The notes beneath the pieces were generated by a model. It made no database searches. It was not told where the DNA came from and was given only the letters and a program-made list of their open reading frames with translations. From the NCBI GenBank assembly GCA_003058525.1, contig QBVD01000060.1:1-64000 (forward strand): DNA of 64,000 nucleotides, given 5' to 3'. The stretch's first letter is position 1; every line of letters begins with the position of its first letter. A program made the position numbers and the translations under genes. Positions 41,520 through 49,800 of the stretch are shown in pieces. Source of the stretch: a gamma proteobacterium symbiont of Ctena orbiculata (GTDB taxonomy: Bacteria; Pseudomonadota; Gammaproteobacteria; Chromatiales; Chromatiaceae).

Positions 41520-44500
41520 ATGAAACACCGTCTCGAAGCAGATCTGAACGCCACGATTACCCGCGATGACAAGGGCGTCATAAGGGCAATCACTTTTGCG
41601 GATACCGGCTCGGCAACGCCGATCGCCGCTTCGGCGAAATCCCATGTCCGCCGGCTCGCCGGCAAAATCGGCATTGACATCGCGGAGCTCAGCGAGCTTG
41701 ACCGCAAAGCGACCCATGTGGAGCCCAAAAAATCAGGCCCCTCCTTTCATCTTGCCGATGAAAAGACCTTTTTCGATACCACCACCTACGTCTATGCCCA
41801 GACCTACCTCGATACACCGGTCTGGGGCGCCGGGATCACGGCGACCAGAAATGATGAAAGCGGCGGCATCATCTCGATCGTCAACACAAGCATAGCGGGC
41901 ATAGACGCCAAGTTCCCGCCTGCCCGCGACATCAACCGCTACCGTAAACTGTTCTCCGCCGGCGAGTCAGGCCCCGGCGCTGAGGAAAGCACATCGAAAC
42001 AGGCGCTAGGCGCGACAAAGGCGCAGCTCAGCGATATTCTCGGCTCATACCTCGATAGCTACGGCAAGGGCAAAGACCGCGTGACGCCTGAACTCATCTC
42101 CGGCCGCTTCTACATCTACCAGCTCGACCGCGCACGGCGCCAGCAAGACCACCCGGAGCCACCGGAAAAGCAGGAGAAATATCCCGCAGAGCCGATCGAG
42201 GGAGAACACCTCCCAACCCTGCCCCTGGCAAAACTTCCCGATTCCCTCGCGGACGGAAGCTGGCATCTCGTGGCCGAACTCATCATCCGGCTTCCCTACG
42301 AGGGGCATCGGATGAACTGGCGGTTCCTGGTCAGCGTCGCGACGGGGGACATTCTCTATCTGCGGGCGCTCACCTCCCACGTGAACGGGCTCGTCTTCAC
42401 CTACGACCCGATCATTTCGACAGGGGACACGGCAAACGATGCCAGCCAAAGCAATGCGGTACTCAATCCGTTGCGGGACGACGTCGAACTGCTCGGGCTG
42501 GACCCAGCCGTAGCCGGCACACAATCGCTTTCGGGTGAATACGTCCAAGTGATAAATGTGCACAATCCAAACATCTCACCACCTACCCGGCCCGAGGGTG
42601 TGGATTTCGACTACGATGTGCGCACCGACGAGTTCCTCGCCGTCAATGCCTACTATCATAACGACCGATTTTTCCGTCTGGTCGAGGATCTCGGTTTTCC
42701 CCTCGATACCTATTTCGACGGTACGAGCTTTCCCATCAAAGTTGACCACAGGGGGTTCGGTGGCAGCAACAACGGGCATTGCATCGGCGACGGGGACGGG
42801 ATCGACCATACCTGCTACGGCCGGATCGACAACACCGGCGGGGCACCCACGGGCAACGCCTCGGACTGGTATCTGGTGCTGCACGAGCTTGGCGGGCACG
42901 GCATCCTCTACGACCATGTGAACTCCGCGAATTTTGGCTTCGCACACAGCGCCGGCGACAGCTTCGGCATGATTCTGAACGATCCCTATTCCGGATGGCA
43001 CGATGGCGGCAACAACGACCGCTTCATGCTCTGGCCCTATTCCGCCCTGGGGCGACGCTCAGACCGCGACCCCGCCGCCGGCTGGGGCTGGGGCGGTACC
43101 AATGATGTGGGCAGTTACTCATCCGAGCAGATCCTGTCGACGACGCTGTTTCGCGTCTATCGCAGCATCGGCGGCGATTCCACGGCGCTGACCCGACGCG
43201 AATTCTCGGCTCATCTCATGTCCTATCTGATGCTCCGCGCCGTCAGCACCCTGTCGCCTGCCACCAACCCAGGCTCCCCGGCAGGTTTCCTCGACGCCTT
43301 GCTGACCGCCGATGCGGGCGACTGGACGACCCGCGGCCTCTCAGGGGGGGCCTACCAGAAGGTCCTCGAATGGTCCTTCGAGAGACAGGATCTGAACGAC
43401 GGCGACCCACCCCTTGTCGATGTCTATATCGACGACGGGCGCGGCGGCGAATACGACTATCTCGCTGACCACCGGGCCACCCCAACCATCTGGAACCGAC
43501 ACCAGCCCGACAGCGGTGGCGCCCACCAGGATCCGGTGATCGGCACCAACTACGCCTATGTCCGGGTGAAAAACCGCGGCAGCTCGACCGCCAACCAGGT
43601 CAATGTCCGGGGCTTCCATTGCAAGCCGCTCGCGGGACATGTCTGGCCCACAGACTTCAAAACCATGGACACTTCTGAGATCGGCGCGCCCTCGATCCAG
43701 CCGAACGATGGAGAGGAGATCGTCGTCGGTCCCTTCGCATGGGATCCGAACCCGAACGAAGATGGCGATGACAGCATGATGATGGTGGTCTCGGCGGAGG
43801 GCGATCCGGACAATGCGGACAAATACCATGCGGGACGCACCATCGAGGACTGGCGGCTCGTACCCAACGACAACAATATCGCGATTCGCACAGTGCAACT
43901 CCGCCCGCGGCTTGTCACCGTGCTGCCCGACGCCGGGGCCTTCATGACCGTATGCGTCGGTACATCAAAGGATATGATACTGACGCTCTCCAATAGCGGA
44001 TTTGGCTTGCTTTCGATCACCAGCATTGTTTCGAATTCGGGCGAATTTGTTGCGCCCGGCGTCAACGCCTACCCGATCGTGATCGATTCGGGAGACAGCA
44101 TCGACATCCCCATACGCTTCCAACCCACCTCCTTCGGCAACAAGGCGGCGTTGATCAGAGTCTTCTCGAACGACCCCGGCGGGGTTCGCGTGCTCAACGT
44201 CTCTGGCAAAGCAGAACCGCCACGCCTGGTTTCGGTAATCGCGGACAATGGCGATTTCGGGAACACCTGCGTCGGTGACTTCACCGACAGGATGTTGACT
44301 CTTTCTAACAGCGCCCGCTGTCCGCTGACGATCCAGAGCATCGCTACTTCAAGTGCAGAATTTGTCCTGCCAAGCGTCCTGGGCTTCCCAATCGTGATCG
44401 GCCCGGGCGACAGCCTTCAAATCCCGATCCGGTTCCAGCCGTCCGGCTTCGGTGCCAAGGCGGGCACGCTCACGGTCAAGAGCGACGATCCGCAGGGACC

Positions 44501-44981
44501 AAAGACGATCCGTGTCAGCGGCACTGCGCCTCCGGGACGTCTCTCGATCACCGGCTCGACCTGTATTGGCGGCGTCAAGGCCTGCTGCGCAGGAGAGCGT
44601 ACGCTCACCCTGACGAACGTCGGCCCCTGCCCGCTTCACGTGGCGCATGTCGGCCTCGTGCGGCCGAGTAAGTACTGGAAGCTGGTCAACAATCCCTTCC
44701 CTGCGACTCTCCAGCCGGGCGCAAGCCTCGATATCCTCATACGCTACAAAGCCGAGGAGAAATGCCCTCGCGCCCAGGGGCTGGTGATCAAGACCGACGA
44801 TCCGGAGCGCCCGAAAATAACCCTCGACCTTCTCGCCTACACCGTCTGGGAAAAGGCCCCGAGCAAGGATTGCGGCGAGTGCGGCTGCAGTGAGTGCTGC
44901 TGTGATCGGGGTTGTACCCCCCAAAGCCTCGATGCCTGTTGCTTCGACGAGGGTAGCACTGAGGAAGACGACGCTTGTTAA
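41520..44981 (+). CDS. Large protein with HELGGH metalloprotease-like motif, ASH repeats and Cys-rich tail
   Basis: A 1153-residue protein. The ATG at 41520 is preceded by a strong GGAGGAGAG; an in-frame TTG at 41469 is less likely. The N-terminal ~440 residues resemble a propeptide plus beta domain. At residues 455-460 lies HELGGH in YLVLHELGGHGILYDH, a zincin-like motif with one residue more than HExxH; later HSAGDS may supply another ligand. Three ASH/choice-of-anchor-D domains follow at about 797-900, 902-1006 and 1007-1112, each with a G/PGDSL-IPIRFQP-like core and an SDDP element. The last 40 residues are cysteine-rich (CGECGCSECCCDRGC). No signal peptide is seen. GC-rich codon use differs from both neighbours, suggesting acquisition. 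Confidence 0.75.
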   Translation: MKHRLEADLNATITRDDKGVIRAITFADTGSATPIAASAKSHVRRLAGKIGIDIAELSELDRKATHVEPKKSGPSFHLADEKTFFDTTTYVYAQTYLDTPVWGAGITATRNDESGGIISIVNTSIAGIDAKFPPARDINRYRKLFSAGESGPGAEESTSKQALGATKAQLSDILGSYLDSYGKGKDRVTPELISGRFYIYQLDRARRQQDHPEPPEKQEKYPAEPIEGEHLPTLPLAKLPDSLADGSWHLVAELIIRLPYEGHRMNWRFLVSVATGDILYLRALTSHVNGLVFTYDPIISTGDTANDASQSNAVLNPLRDDVELLGLDPAVAGTQSLSGEYVQVINVHNPNISPPTRPEGVDFDYDVRTDEFLAVNAYYHNDRFFRLVEDLGFPLDTYFDGTSFPIKVDHRGFGGSNNGHCIGDGDGIDHTCYGRIDNTGGAPTGNASDWYLVLHELGGHGILYDHVNSANFGFAHSAGDSFGMILNDPYSGWHDGGNNDRFMLWPYSALGRRSDRDPAAGWGWGGTNDVGSYSSEQILSTTLFRVYRSIGGDSTALTRREFSAHLMSYLMLRAVSTLSPATNPGSPAGFLDALLTADAGDWTTRGLSGGAYQKVLEWSFERQDLNDGDPPLVDVYIDDGRGGEYDYLADHRATPTIWNRHQPDSGGAHQDPVIGTNYAYVRVKNRGSSTANQVNVRGFHCKPLAGHVWPTDFKTMDTSEIGAPSIQPNDGEEIVVGPFAWDPNPNEDGDDSMMMVVSAEGDPDNADKYHAGRTIEDWRLVPNDNNIAIRTVQLRPRLVTVLPDAGAFMTVCVGTSKDMILTLSNSGFGLLSITSIVSNSGEFVAPGVNAYPIVIDSGDSIDIPIRFQPTSFGNKAALIRVFSNDPGGVRVLNVSGKAEPPRLVSVIADNGDFGNTCVGDFTDRMLTLSNSARCPLTIQSIATSSAEFVLPSVLGFPIVIGPGDSLQIPIRFQPSGFGAKAGTLTVKSDDPQGPKTIRVSGTAPPGRLSITGSTCIGGVKACCAGERTLTLTNVGPCPLHVAHVGLVRPSKYWKLVNNPFPATLQPGASLDILIRYKAEEKCPRAQGLVIKTDDPERPKITLDLLAYTVWEKAPSKDCGECGCSECCCDRGCTPQSLDACCFDEGSTEEDDAC

Positions 44982-44989
44982 CCCGCACT

Positions 44990-45017
44990 GCGGGGACCGC
45001 GTCTACGCGGTCCCCGC
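44990..45017 (+). terminator. Strong hairpin after the large metalloprotease-like gene
   Basis: A perfect 12-bp GC stem GCGGGGACCGCG / CGCGGTCCCCGC with a TCTA loop lies 9 nt after the stop codon. It lacks a T-run but is long enough to stop or stabilise the transcript. Confidence 0.55.
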
Positions 45018-45427
45018 TGCTCAGACATCATCAGGTACTCTCTACGGCTTTTAGCACAGATTCAATCTAAGTCATCGCGATATAGCCAGGTGCTCGTACA
45101 CAAGCTGTGTATATCTGCTATTTTTTTTCTTCCGCAAACATGGTTCTAATTTGTATTGTGACAGGTTCCTCGCCGCCCTTAAGTATCCATTAAAAAACTT
45201 ATGCTTGACTTGTCTGCTGCCAACTGTCGGCTATCATTCTTTTGGTACCGAATCCGCGCAGCTATGGCGGTCAGAGACGCTTGACGGGCCGGTCCGATGG
45301 CGGGTATAGATGCACAGGAAGCAGATGGCCGTACCAGAGGATGAGAAGGGAATTAGGGTACTAATCATAAAGAGGTATTCTGTCAACACTATGACATTAC
45401 GCGGTATTTAGAGTGGAGTGATCGAAA
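45018..45427. other. Gap upstream of dsrL-like gene
   Basis: About 410 bp without a gene. It contains T-rich stretches (near 45120) and must carry the promoter for the downstream oxidoreductase. No -24/-12 element with correct GG-N10-GC spacing and no clear sigma-70 pair was found. Confidence 0.4.
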
Positions 45428-47359
45428 ATGAGCGAGAATGACCCAACCTATCGTCGCTATGAAGATGGCGATGATGAGCACTATGACTGGGATAGCGATG
45501 TGGTGATTCAAGGTGAGTCCTACATCTGCCCGACCTATATCCAACGCACGCCCCCCTGTCAGAATGCCTGCCCGTCAGGTCACGATATCCGCGGCTGGTT
45601 GTCGATCGTGCGTGGTTTGGATAAACCACAAGGTGACAAGCCTTGGCAAGCACATGCCTTCGAGCGCATGACATTGGCAAATCCCTTTCCGGCAATCATG
45701 GGTCGCGTATGTCCGGCTCCCTGTCAGGAGGGTTGTAATCGCAACGGCCTTGATGGCTATGTCGGAATAAACTCCATTGAGCAGTACATTGGCGATTGGG
45801 CACGGGTGAACAATCTCGCCTTTGCCAAACCTGAAACCGATAGTGGTAAGCGGGTCGCAATTATCGGAGGCGGGCCTGCCGGTCTGGCCGCAGCGTTGTT
45901 TCTGCGTCGCCTCGGTCATCGCTGTACCATCTTTGAGGAGCACTGCGCCCTTGGCGGCCAGATGGTCTTCGGTATTCCCGGCTACCGCATACCCCGGGAT
46001 GTGCTTGAACATGAGATCCAGCGTATCCTGGACGTGGGCGGTATCGATGTGAAACTGAACACGCGCGTGGGACGCGAGGTGAAGGTCGGGGCGTTGGAGA
46101 AAGCGTACGATGCCATCTTCTGGAGTGTCGGCACCGTGGTCGGTAAGCCGCTGCGTGTCGAAGGCGGCGAGGCCCCGAACTGTGTGGATGGGATGACCTT
46201 TCTGAAGGCCTTCAATGACGGTGCCCTGAAATACCTGGACGGGCGTATCCTGGTAATCGGTGGCGGCGACACGGCGATGGACGTGGCCGCCGTGGCCAAG
46301 CGTATTGGCGAAGTGGCAAACCTCGATGACTCGGAGCGCCCGGAGGCGGTGTTTGACGGTACCGGGAGCCAGAGAGACGACAAGACGGCCGAACGAACCG
46401 ATTCCGCATGCTGGCTGGTCTATCGTCGTCCCATTGCCAAGGCCCCCTGCACCAAACACGAACTGGAGGCCTGCATTGCCGAGGGTGTGGAGATTCACGA
46501 CGGTTTGGCGCCACTTGAAGTGATGCTGGATGAGCAGGGCCATGCCTATGCCCTGAAAGTGCAACCGGTCGACTGGTCCTCAGGCAGGATGGAGGACGAT
46601 GGCGAGCCGTTCGAGATCGAGTGCAAACTGATTGTCGCCGCCACCGGCCAGACAGGTGACTACGAAGGGATCGATGGCATCGCCAATGACTGGAATCTGA
46701 TCGATGCCGACCGGAGCATGCAGGTCAAAGGGAAAGCAGGTAATTTCGTGGGTGGGGATGCGGTAAACCCTCACCTGCTGACAACCGCTATCGGCCAGGC
46801 CTCGATTGCGGTACAGAGCATCGATAACCACTTGCGTGGACAAGCGGTCGATGAGCGCCCCAAAGTGGAAGGCCATCACTTTAATCTACTGCAGGAATTG
46901 TCTCAGAGAGATCTCTCACCGGAAGAGTACAATCATGGCCCGACCTGGGGTACCAACAGTGCCAAATGGTCTGTGCACAATTTTGAGAATCGTGCCGATG
47001 CGGATGTGGTCAAGAGTAATGCCATGTTCACGGGGCATTTTGCTTACGAGCCGTTGAACGCCCGGGATGAGATGGATGTGAATGCTTCCAACGTGCTGGG
47101 AAGCATGATCGAGCGCTTCACGGGCCTTACCGAGGAGACAGCCGTCACTGAGGCAAAGCGCTGTATGAGCTGCGGTTTCTGCTTCGAATGCGACAACTGT
47201 GTCATCTACTGCCCGCAGGACGCCGTCTATCGCGTGAACAAGAATGAACACGCCATGGGGCGCTATGTGGATACGGACTACGCTAAGTGTGTCGGCTGTC
47301 ACATCTGCAAGGAGGTCTGCCCCACCGGCTACATCGAAATGGGTCTGGGTCAATACTAG
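45428..47359 (+). CDS. dsrL: DsrL-type NAD(P)H:acceptor iron-sulfur flavoprotein
   Basis: A 643-residue protein of the GltD-like family. The N-terminal Fe-S region has CPTYIQRTPPCQNACPSG (about 34-51) and VCPAPCQEGCNRNG (about 94). The FAD motif is GGGPAGLAAALFLRRLG (about 147) and the NAD(P) motif VIGGGDTAMDVAAVAKR (about 276), and there is a VYRRP element. The C-terminal ferredoxin-like tail has CMSCGFCFECDNCVIYCP and CVGCHICKEVCPTGYIEMGLG, as in DsrL of sulfur oxidisers. In those bacteria DsrL links NAD(P)H with the reverse dissimilatory sulfite reductase. No other dsr gene is in the window, so this copy is solitary; a glutamate-synthase-like role cannot be excluded. Confidence 0.78.
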   Translation: MSENDPTYRRYEDGDDEHYDWDSDVVIQGESYICPTYIQRTPPCQNACPSGHDIRGWLSIVRGLDKPQGDKPWQAHAFERMTLANPFPAIMGRVCPAPCQEGCNRNGLDGYVGINSIEQYIGDWARVNNLAFAKPETDSGKRVAIIGGGPAGLAAALFLRRLGHRCTIFEEHCALGGQMVFGIPGYRIPRDVLEHEIQRILDVGGIDVKLNTRVGREVKVGALEKAYDAIFWSVGTVVGKPLRVEGGEAPNCVDGMTFLKAFNDGALKYLDGRILVIGGGDTAMDVAAVAKRIGEVANLDDSERPEAVFDGTGSQRDDKTAERTDSACWLVYRRPIAKAPCTKHELEACIAEGVEIHDGLAPLEVMLDEQGHAYALKVQPVDWSSGRMEDDGEPFEIECKLIVAATGQTGDYEGIDGIANDWNLIDADRSMQVKGKAGNFVGGDAVNPHLLTTAIGQASIAVQSIDNHLRGQAVDERPKVEGHHFNLLQELSQRDLSPEEYNHGPTWGTNSAKWSVHNFENRADADVVKSNAMFTGHFAYEPLNARDEMDVNASNVLGSMIERFTGLTEETAVTEAKRCMSCGFCFECDNCVIYCPQDAVYRVNKNEHAMGRYVDTDYAKCVGCHICKEVCPTGYIEMGLGQY

Positions 47360-47385
47360 GACTTGACGGTGACCGGTGTATTAAT

Positions 47386-47405
47386 GGCCTGGAGCATTCC
47401 AGGCC
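47386..47405. terminator. Hairpin between convergent dsrL and sigma-54 regulator
   Basis: GGCCTGGA-GCAT-TCCAGGCC forms a perfect 8-bp stem in the 80-bp gap between two convergent genes, the place expected for a bidirectional terminator. There is no T-run. Confidence 0.5.
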
Positions 47406-47439
47406 GTGACTCTGGTCTGTAGTTGGGCCGTGTGTTGCG

Positions 47440-49392
47440 TTACTGCTTTTTAGGCTTCTCGATACCCAGACGCTTCATGCGTGATGCCAGCGTGGTAGGT
47501 TTCAGGCCCAGCAGGTCCGCCGCCCCATCTTTGCCGAATACCTTACCGCCGGCCTGATTCAGTGCTTGCATGATCATCAACCGGTCACGGGCCACGCGCT
47601 CATTCTCTGTCATTAATACGTTGCCCACCGTCTCCGGTTTCTCGTCCGGCGTCAGCGCTGTCTCGGCGATGGTCTCAGGAACCGGCAGGTCCAGGTGGAG
47701 ACGCCCTGTTTGGGTGACGATGACCGCCCGCTCGATGATGTTTTCCAGTTCGCGGACATTACCCGGCCAGCGATGGCTTTTAAGGCGTCTGACGTCACTT
47801 TGGCTGAGATGAATATCCCGCTTGTTGAGTTTACGGCATGTGGTGTGCAGGAAATGGCTTGCCAACAAGGGAATATCCTCGGGACGTTCCCGCAGGGGAG
47901 CCAAGTGGATGGGGAACACCTGCAGGCGGAAATAGAGATCTTCGCGAAAGTTTTTTGCAGTCACCTCGGCTGCCAGGTCCTTATTGGTGGCGGTGATGAT
48001 GCGCACGTCCACGCTACGGGTCTTCTCCTCGCCGATACGCTCGTACTGTCCCTCCTGCAACACCCGCAACAACTTGCCCTGTAACTCAAGAGGTATCTCG
48101 CCCACCTCGTCAAGGAACAGGGTGCCGCCGTCGGCCAGTTCGAACCGCCCTGCACGGTCCCGTGTAGCGCCGGTGAAGGCGCCCCGTATATGGCCGAAGA
48201 ATTCGCTTTCGAACAGATCGCGGGGTATGGCTGCGCAATTGACCCGGATCAGAGGCCGATCGCTACGTTCGCTGCTGACATGTATGGCTCTGGCTATGAG
48301 TTCCTTGCCGGTGCCCGACTCGCCTGTGATCAGGGTGGTGGAATTCGTCGGTGCGACCAACTGAATCTTTTGGATAACCTGACGTATGGCTGAGCTGCTG
48401 CCGATTATCTCCCGGTAGTTGTGCTCGGTGCGGATTTCTTCCTGCAAATAGGCATTCTCTTCCTCCAGCCGCCGCTGCAGGGATTTGACCTGCTCGAGGG
48501 CGCTGCGCAGATTGTTTTCAGCCTCCTTGCGATCACTGATGTCGCGAAAGATGATCACCGCTCCGATGAGCATGCCATGTTCCACGATGGGTGTGCTGGT
48601 GTACTCCACGGGAAATACGCTACCGTCCTTGCGCCAGAATACCTCATCGTCCACGTGGTGCACGGTACCATCATTGAACGCGGCGTAGATAGGACAGTGT
48701 CTGACGGAGTAGTGGGATCCGTCAGGATGTCTGCAGTGCACCATCTGGTGCATATTCTTACCCACAAGCTCATCGGCATTGTAGCCAAGCAGGCGTTCGG
48801 CGGCTGGATTGATGAAGGTGGTGATACCATCCGCATTGACACCGTAGATACCGTCACCGGCTGCCTGCAGGAGTAGTTGGTTGCCCTGTTCGATCTCATG
48901 GAATAGCTGTTCGTACCTGCGCCATTCCGCGAGGCCCCGGCGCACATAGTCGTTGGCGTCGGCTTGTTTACGCAGCCCCTCCACAACCTCTCGATCCTGC
49001 AGGGTGGCGCTCAGCAGTACCTGGTCATTGAGGGTCACCGATCGGGCGTTGCACTCTACCGGTATCACTCTGCCACTGCGGGTTCGGCAGCTGAGTTCAT
49101 TGGTCCAACAAAACCCCTGCACCATAACCGATTGGGTGAACACGACCAGTGCGCTCAACCCCCCGTTGAATAACCAGCTGGGTTTGCTTTGCAGCAGTGT
49201 TTCCATTGGAAATCCCAGTAGGTCCATAGCTGCTCGATTAGCATCGACCATACGATTCTCAACCGGATCGAATACAAGTGTTGCCGTGGGGTGCTGGTCA
49301 AAGAAGTTGTGAAACATCGGCCATCCGGCATCTTTGGAATGCCTGGTCTCCGGGAGGCTGTGGGTTTTAACCTCTGTATCCGATAGGTTCAT
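47440..49392 (-). CDS. PAS-PAS sigma-54-dependent transcriptional activator
   Basis: A 650-residue enhancer-binding protein. The start is the ATG at 49392 with GAGG 8 nt upstream; a TTG five codons earlier is in frame. Two PAS domains (about residues 20-140 and 165-290, the second with GDGIYGVNADGITTFINPAAERLLGY-type wording) precede the AAA+ domain. That domain has GESGTGKELIA, the sigma-54 contact loop GAFTGA, Walker B GGTLFLDEVGEI and the arginine-finger region. The C-terminal helix-turn-helix LLGLKPTTLASRMKRLGI belongs to the FhlA-like group. It is divergent from the transporter-cyanase operon, whose upstream region has matching regulatory signals. Confidence 0.9.
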   Translation of the reverse strand: MNLSDTEVKTHSLPETRHSKDAGWPMFHNFFDQHPTATLVFDPVENRMVDANRAAMDLLGFPMETLLQSKPSWLFNGGLSALVVFTQSVMVQGFCWTNELSCRTRSGRVIPVECNARSVTLNDQVLLSATLQDREVVEGLRKQADANDYVRRGLAEWRRYEQLFHEIEQGNQLLLQAAGDGIYGVNADGITTFINPAAERLLGYNADELVGKNMHQMVHCRHPDGSHYSVRHCPIYAAFNDGTVHHVDDEVFWRKDGSVFPVEYTSTPIVEHGMLIGAVIIFRDISDRKEAENNLRSALEQVKSLQRRLEEENAYLQEEIRTEHNYREIIGSSSAIRQVIQKIQLVAPTNSTTLITGESGTGKELIARAIHVSSERSDRPLIRVNCAAIPRDLFESEFFGHIRGAFTGATRDRAGRFELADGGTLFLDEVGEIPLELQGKLLRVLQEGQYERIGEEKTRSVDVRIITATNKDLAAEVTAKNFREDLYFRLQVFPIHLAPLRERPEDIPLLASHFLHTTCRKLNKRDIHLSQSDVRRLKSHRWPGNVRELENIIERAVIVTQTGRLHLDLPVPETIAETALTPDEKPETVGNVLMTENERVARDRLMIMQALNQAGGKVFGKDGAADLLGLKPTTLASRMKRLGIEKPKKQ

Positions 49393-49432
49393 ATGAACAG
49401 ACCTCAATATTCACTGAGATACTACAAAATCT

Positions 49433-49476
49433 CGTGTTTTCGATTACGTGTTTTCGTGATTTACGTATTTTCGTAG
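49433..49476. promoter_or_regulatory. Tandem ACGTRTTTTCGT repeats, candidate activator sites
   Basis: Three copies of CGTRTTTTCG occur at 49433-49442, 49447-49456 and 49464-49473, the last two extended to ACGTGTTTTCGT and ACGTATTTTCGT. They lie 70-115 bp upstream of the -24/-12 promoter, the usual distance for sigma-54 enhancers, and next to the activator gene. The wording resembles the TTTCGTACGAAA box of FhlA-type activators, which fits this regulator's HTH group. Confidence 0.6.
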
Positions 49477-49545
49477 TCCCGTAAGTCACCGCTATTTCTG
49501 ATGTATTTCCCAACTAAACAGCAGCTTACGTTTGAATTTCATAGT

Positions 49546-49561
49546 TGGCACGGTAGCTGCA
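49546..49561 (+). promoter_or_regulatory. Sigma-54 (-24/-12) promoter of the transporter-cyanase operon
   Basis: TGGCACG-GTAG-CTGCA matches the RpoN consensus TGGCACG-N4-TTGCA at all but one position, with exact GG-N10-GC spacing (GG at 49547-49548, GC at 49559-49560). Transcription would start near 49572 and run into the ABC transporter genes, giving a leader of about 230 nt. Confidence 0.8.
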
Positions 49562-49572
49562 ATTCTCTTGTA

Positions 49573-49800
49573 AAGACGGGGTGCGCTTCGGAATTGTTTC
49601 AGCGCCGTCAGTCCGTCCAGGTACGCACAAATTTTGTGCGGTTTTGGTAGAGGTTGTGCGTCCCTGCACCAGTATCGTCCCTGTTTCGCGTTCAACGGCG
49701 GGTTTGTGAACCCGCACTTCGAAAAGGGCAGGAACCGTGCCATGCAGGTGGCTGACCGCATCGCCGACGTTTGAATCGAACAAGCTACAAGGGGTTTAAC
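49573..49800 (+). other. Structured 5' leader of the transporter-cyanase operon
   Basis: About 230 nt lie between the predicted start site and the first ATG. Hairpins include CGCACAAA-T-TTTGTGCG (49624-49640) and GCGGGTT-TGTG-AACCCGC (49698-49715). An AGGGG ribosome-binding sequence precedes the ATG at 49801. The leader is longer than needed and could be regulatory, but it matches no riboswitch that I can recognise. Confidence 0.45.

Noticed and set aside
45240-45330. Sigma-54 promoter upstream of dsrL
   Set aside because: Two TGGC-like sequences have GG and GC 11 nt apart rather than 10, so neither fits the strict spacing.
49645-49659. Second sigma-54-like motif (TGG, GG-N10-GC) in the leader
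   Set aside because: Only a partial match to the consensus; the element at 49546-49561 is far better and sits at a better distance from the repeats.
49573-49800. Guanidine (ykkC-type) riboswitch in the transporter leader
   Set aside because: NitT-type transporters often have one, but the conserved ykkC sequence blocks could not be found; only generic hairpins are visible.
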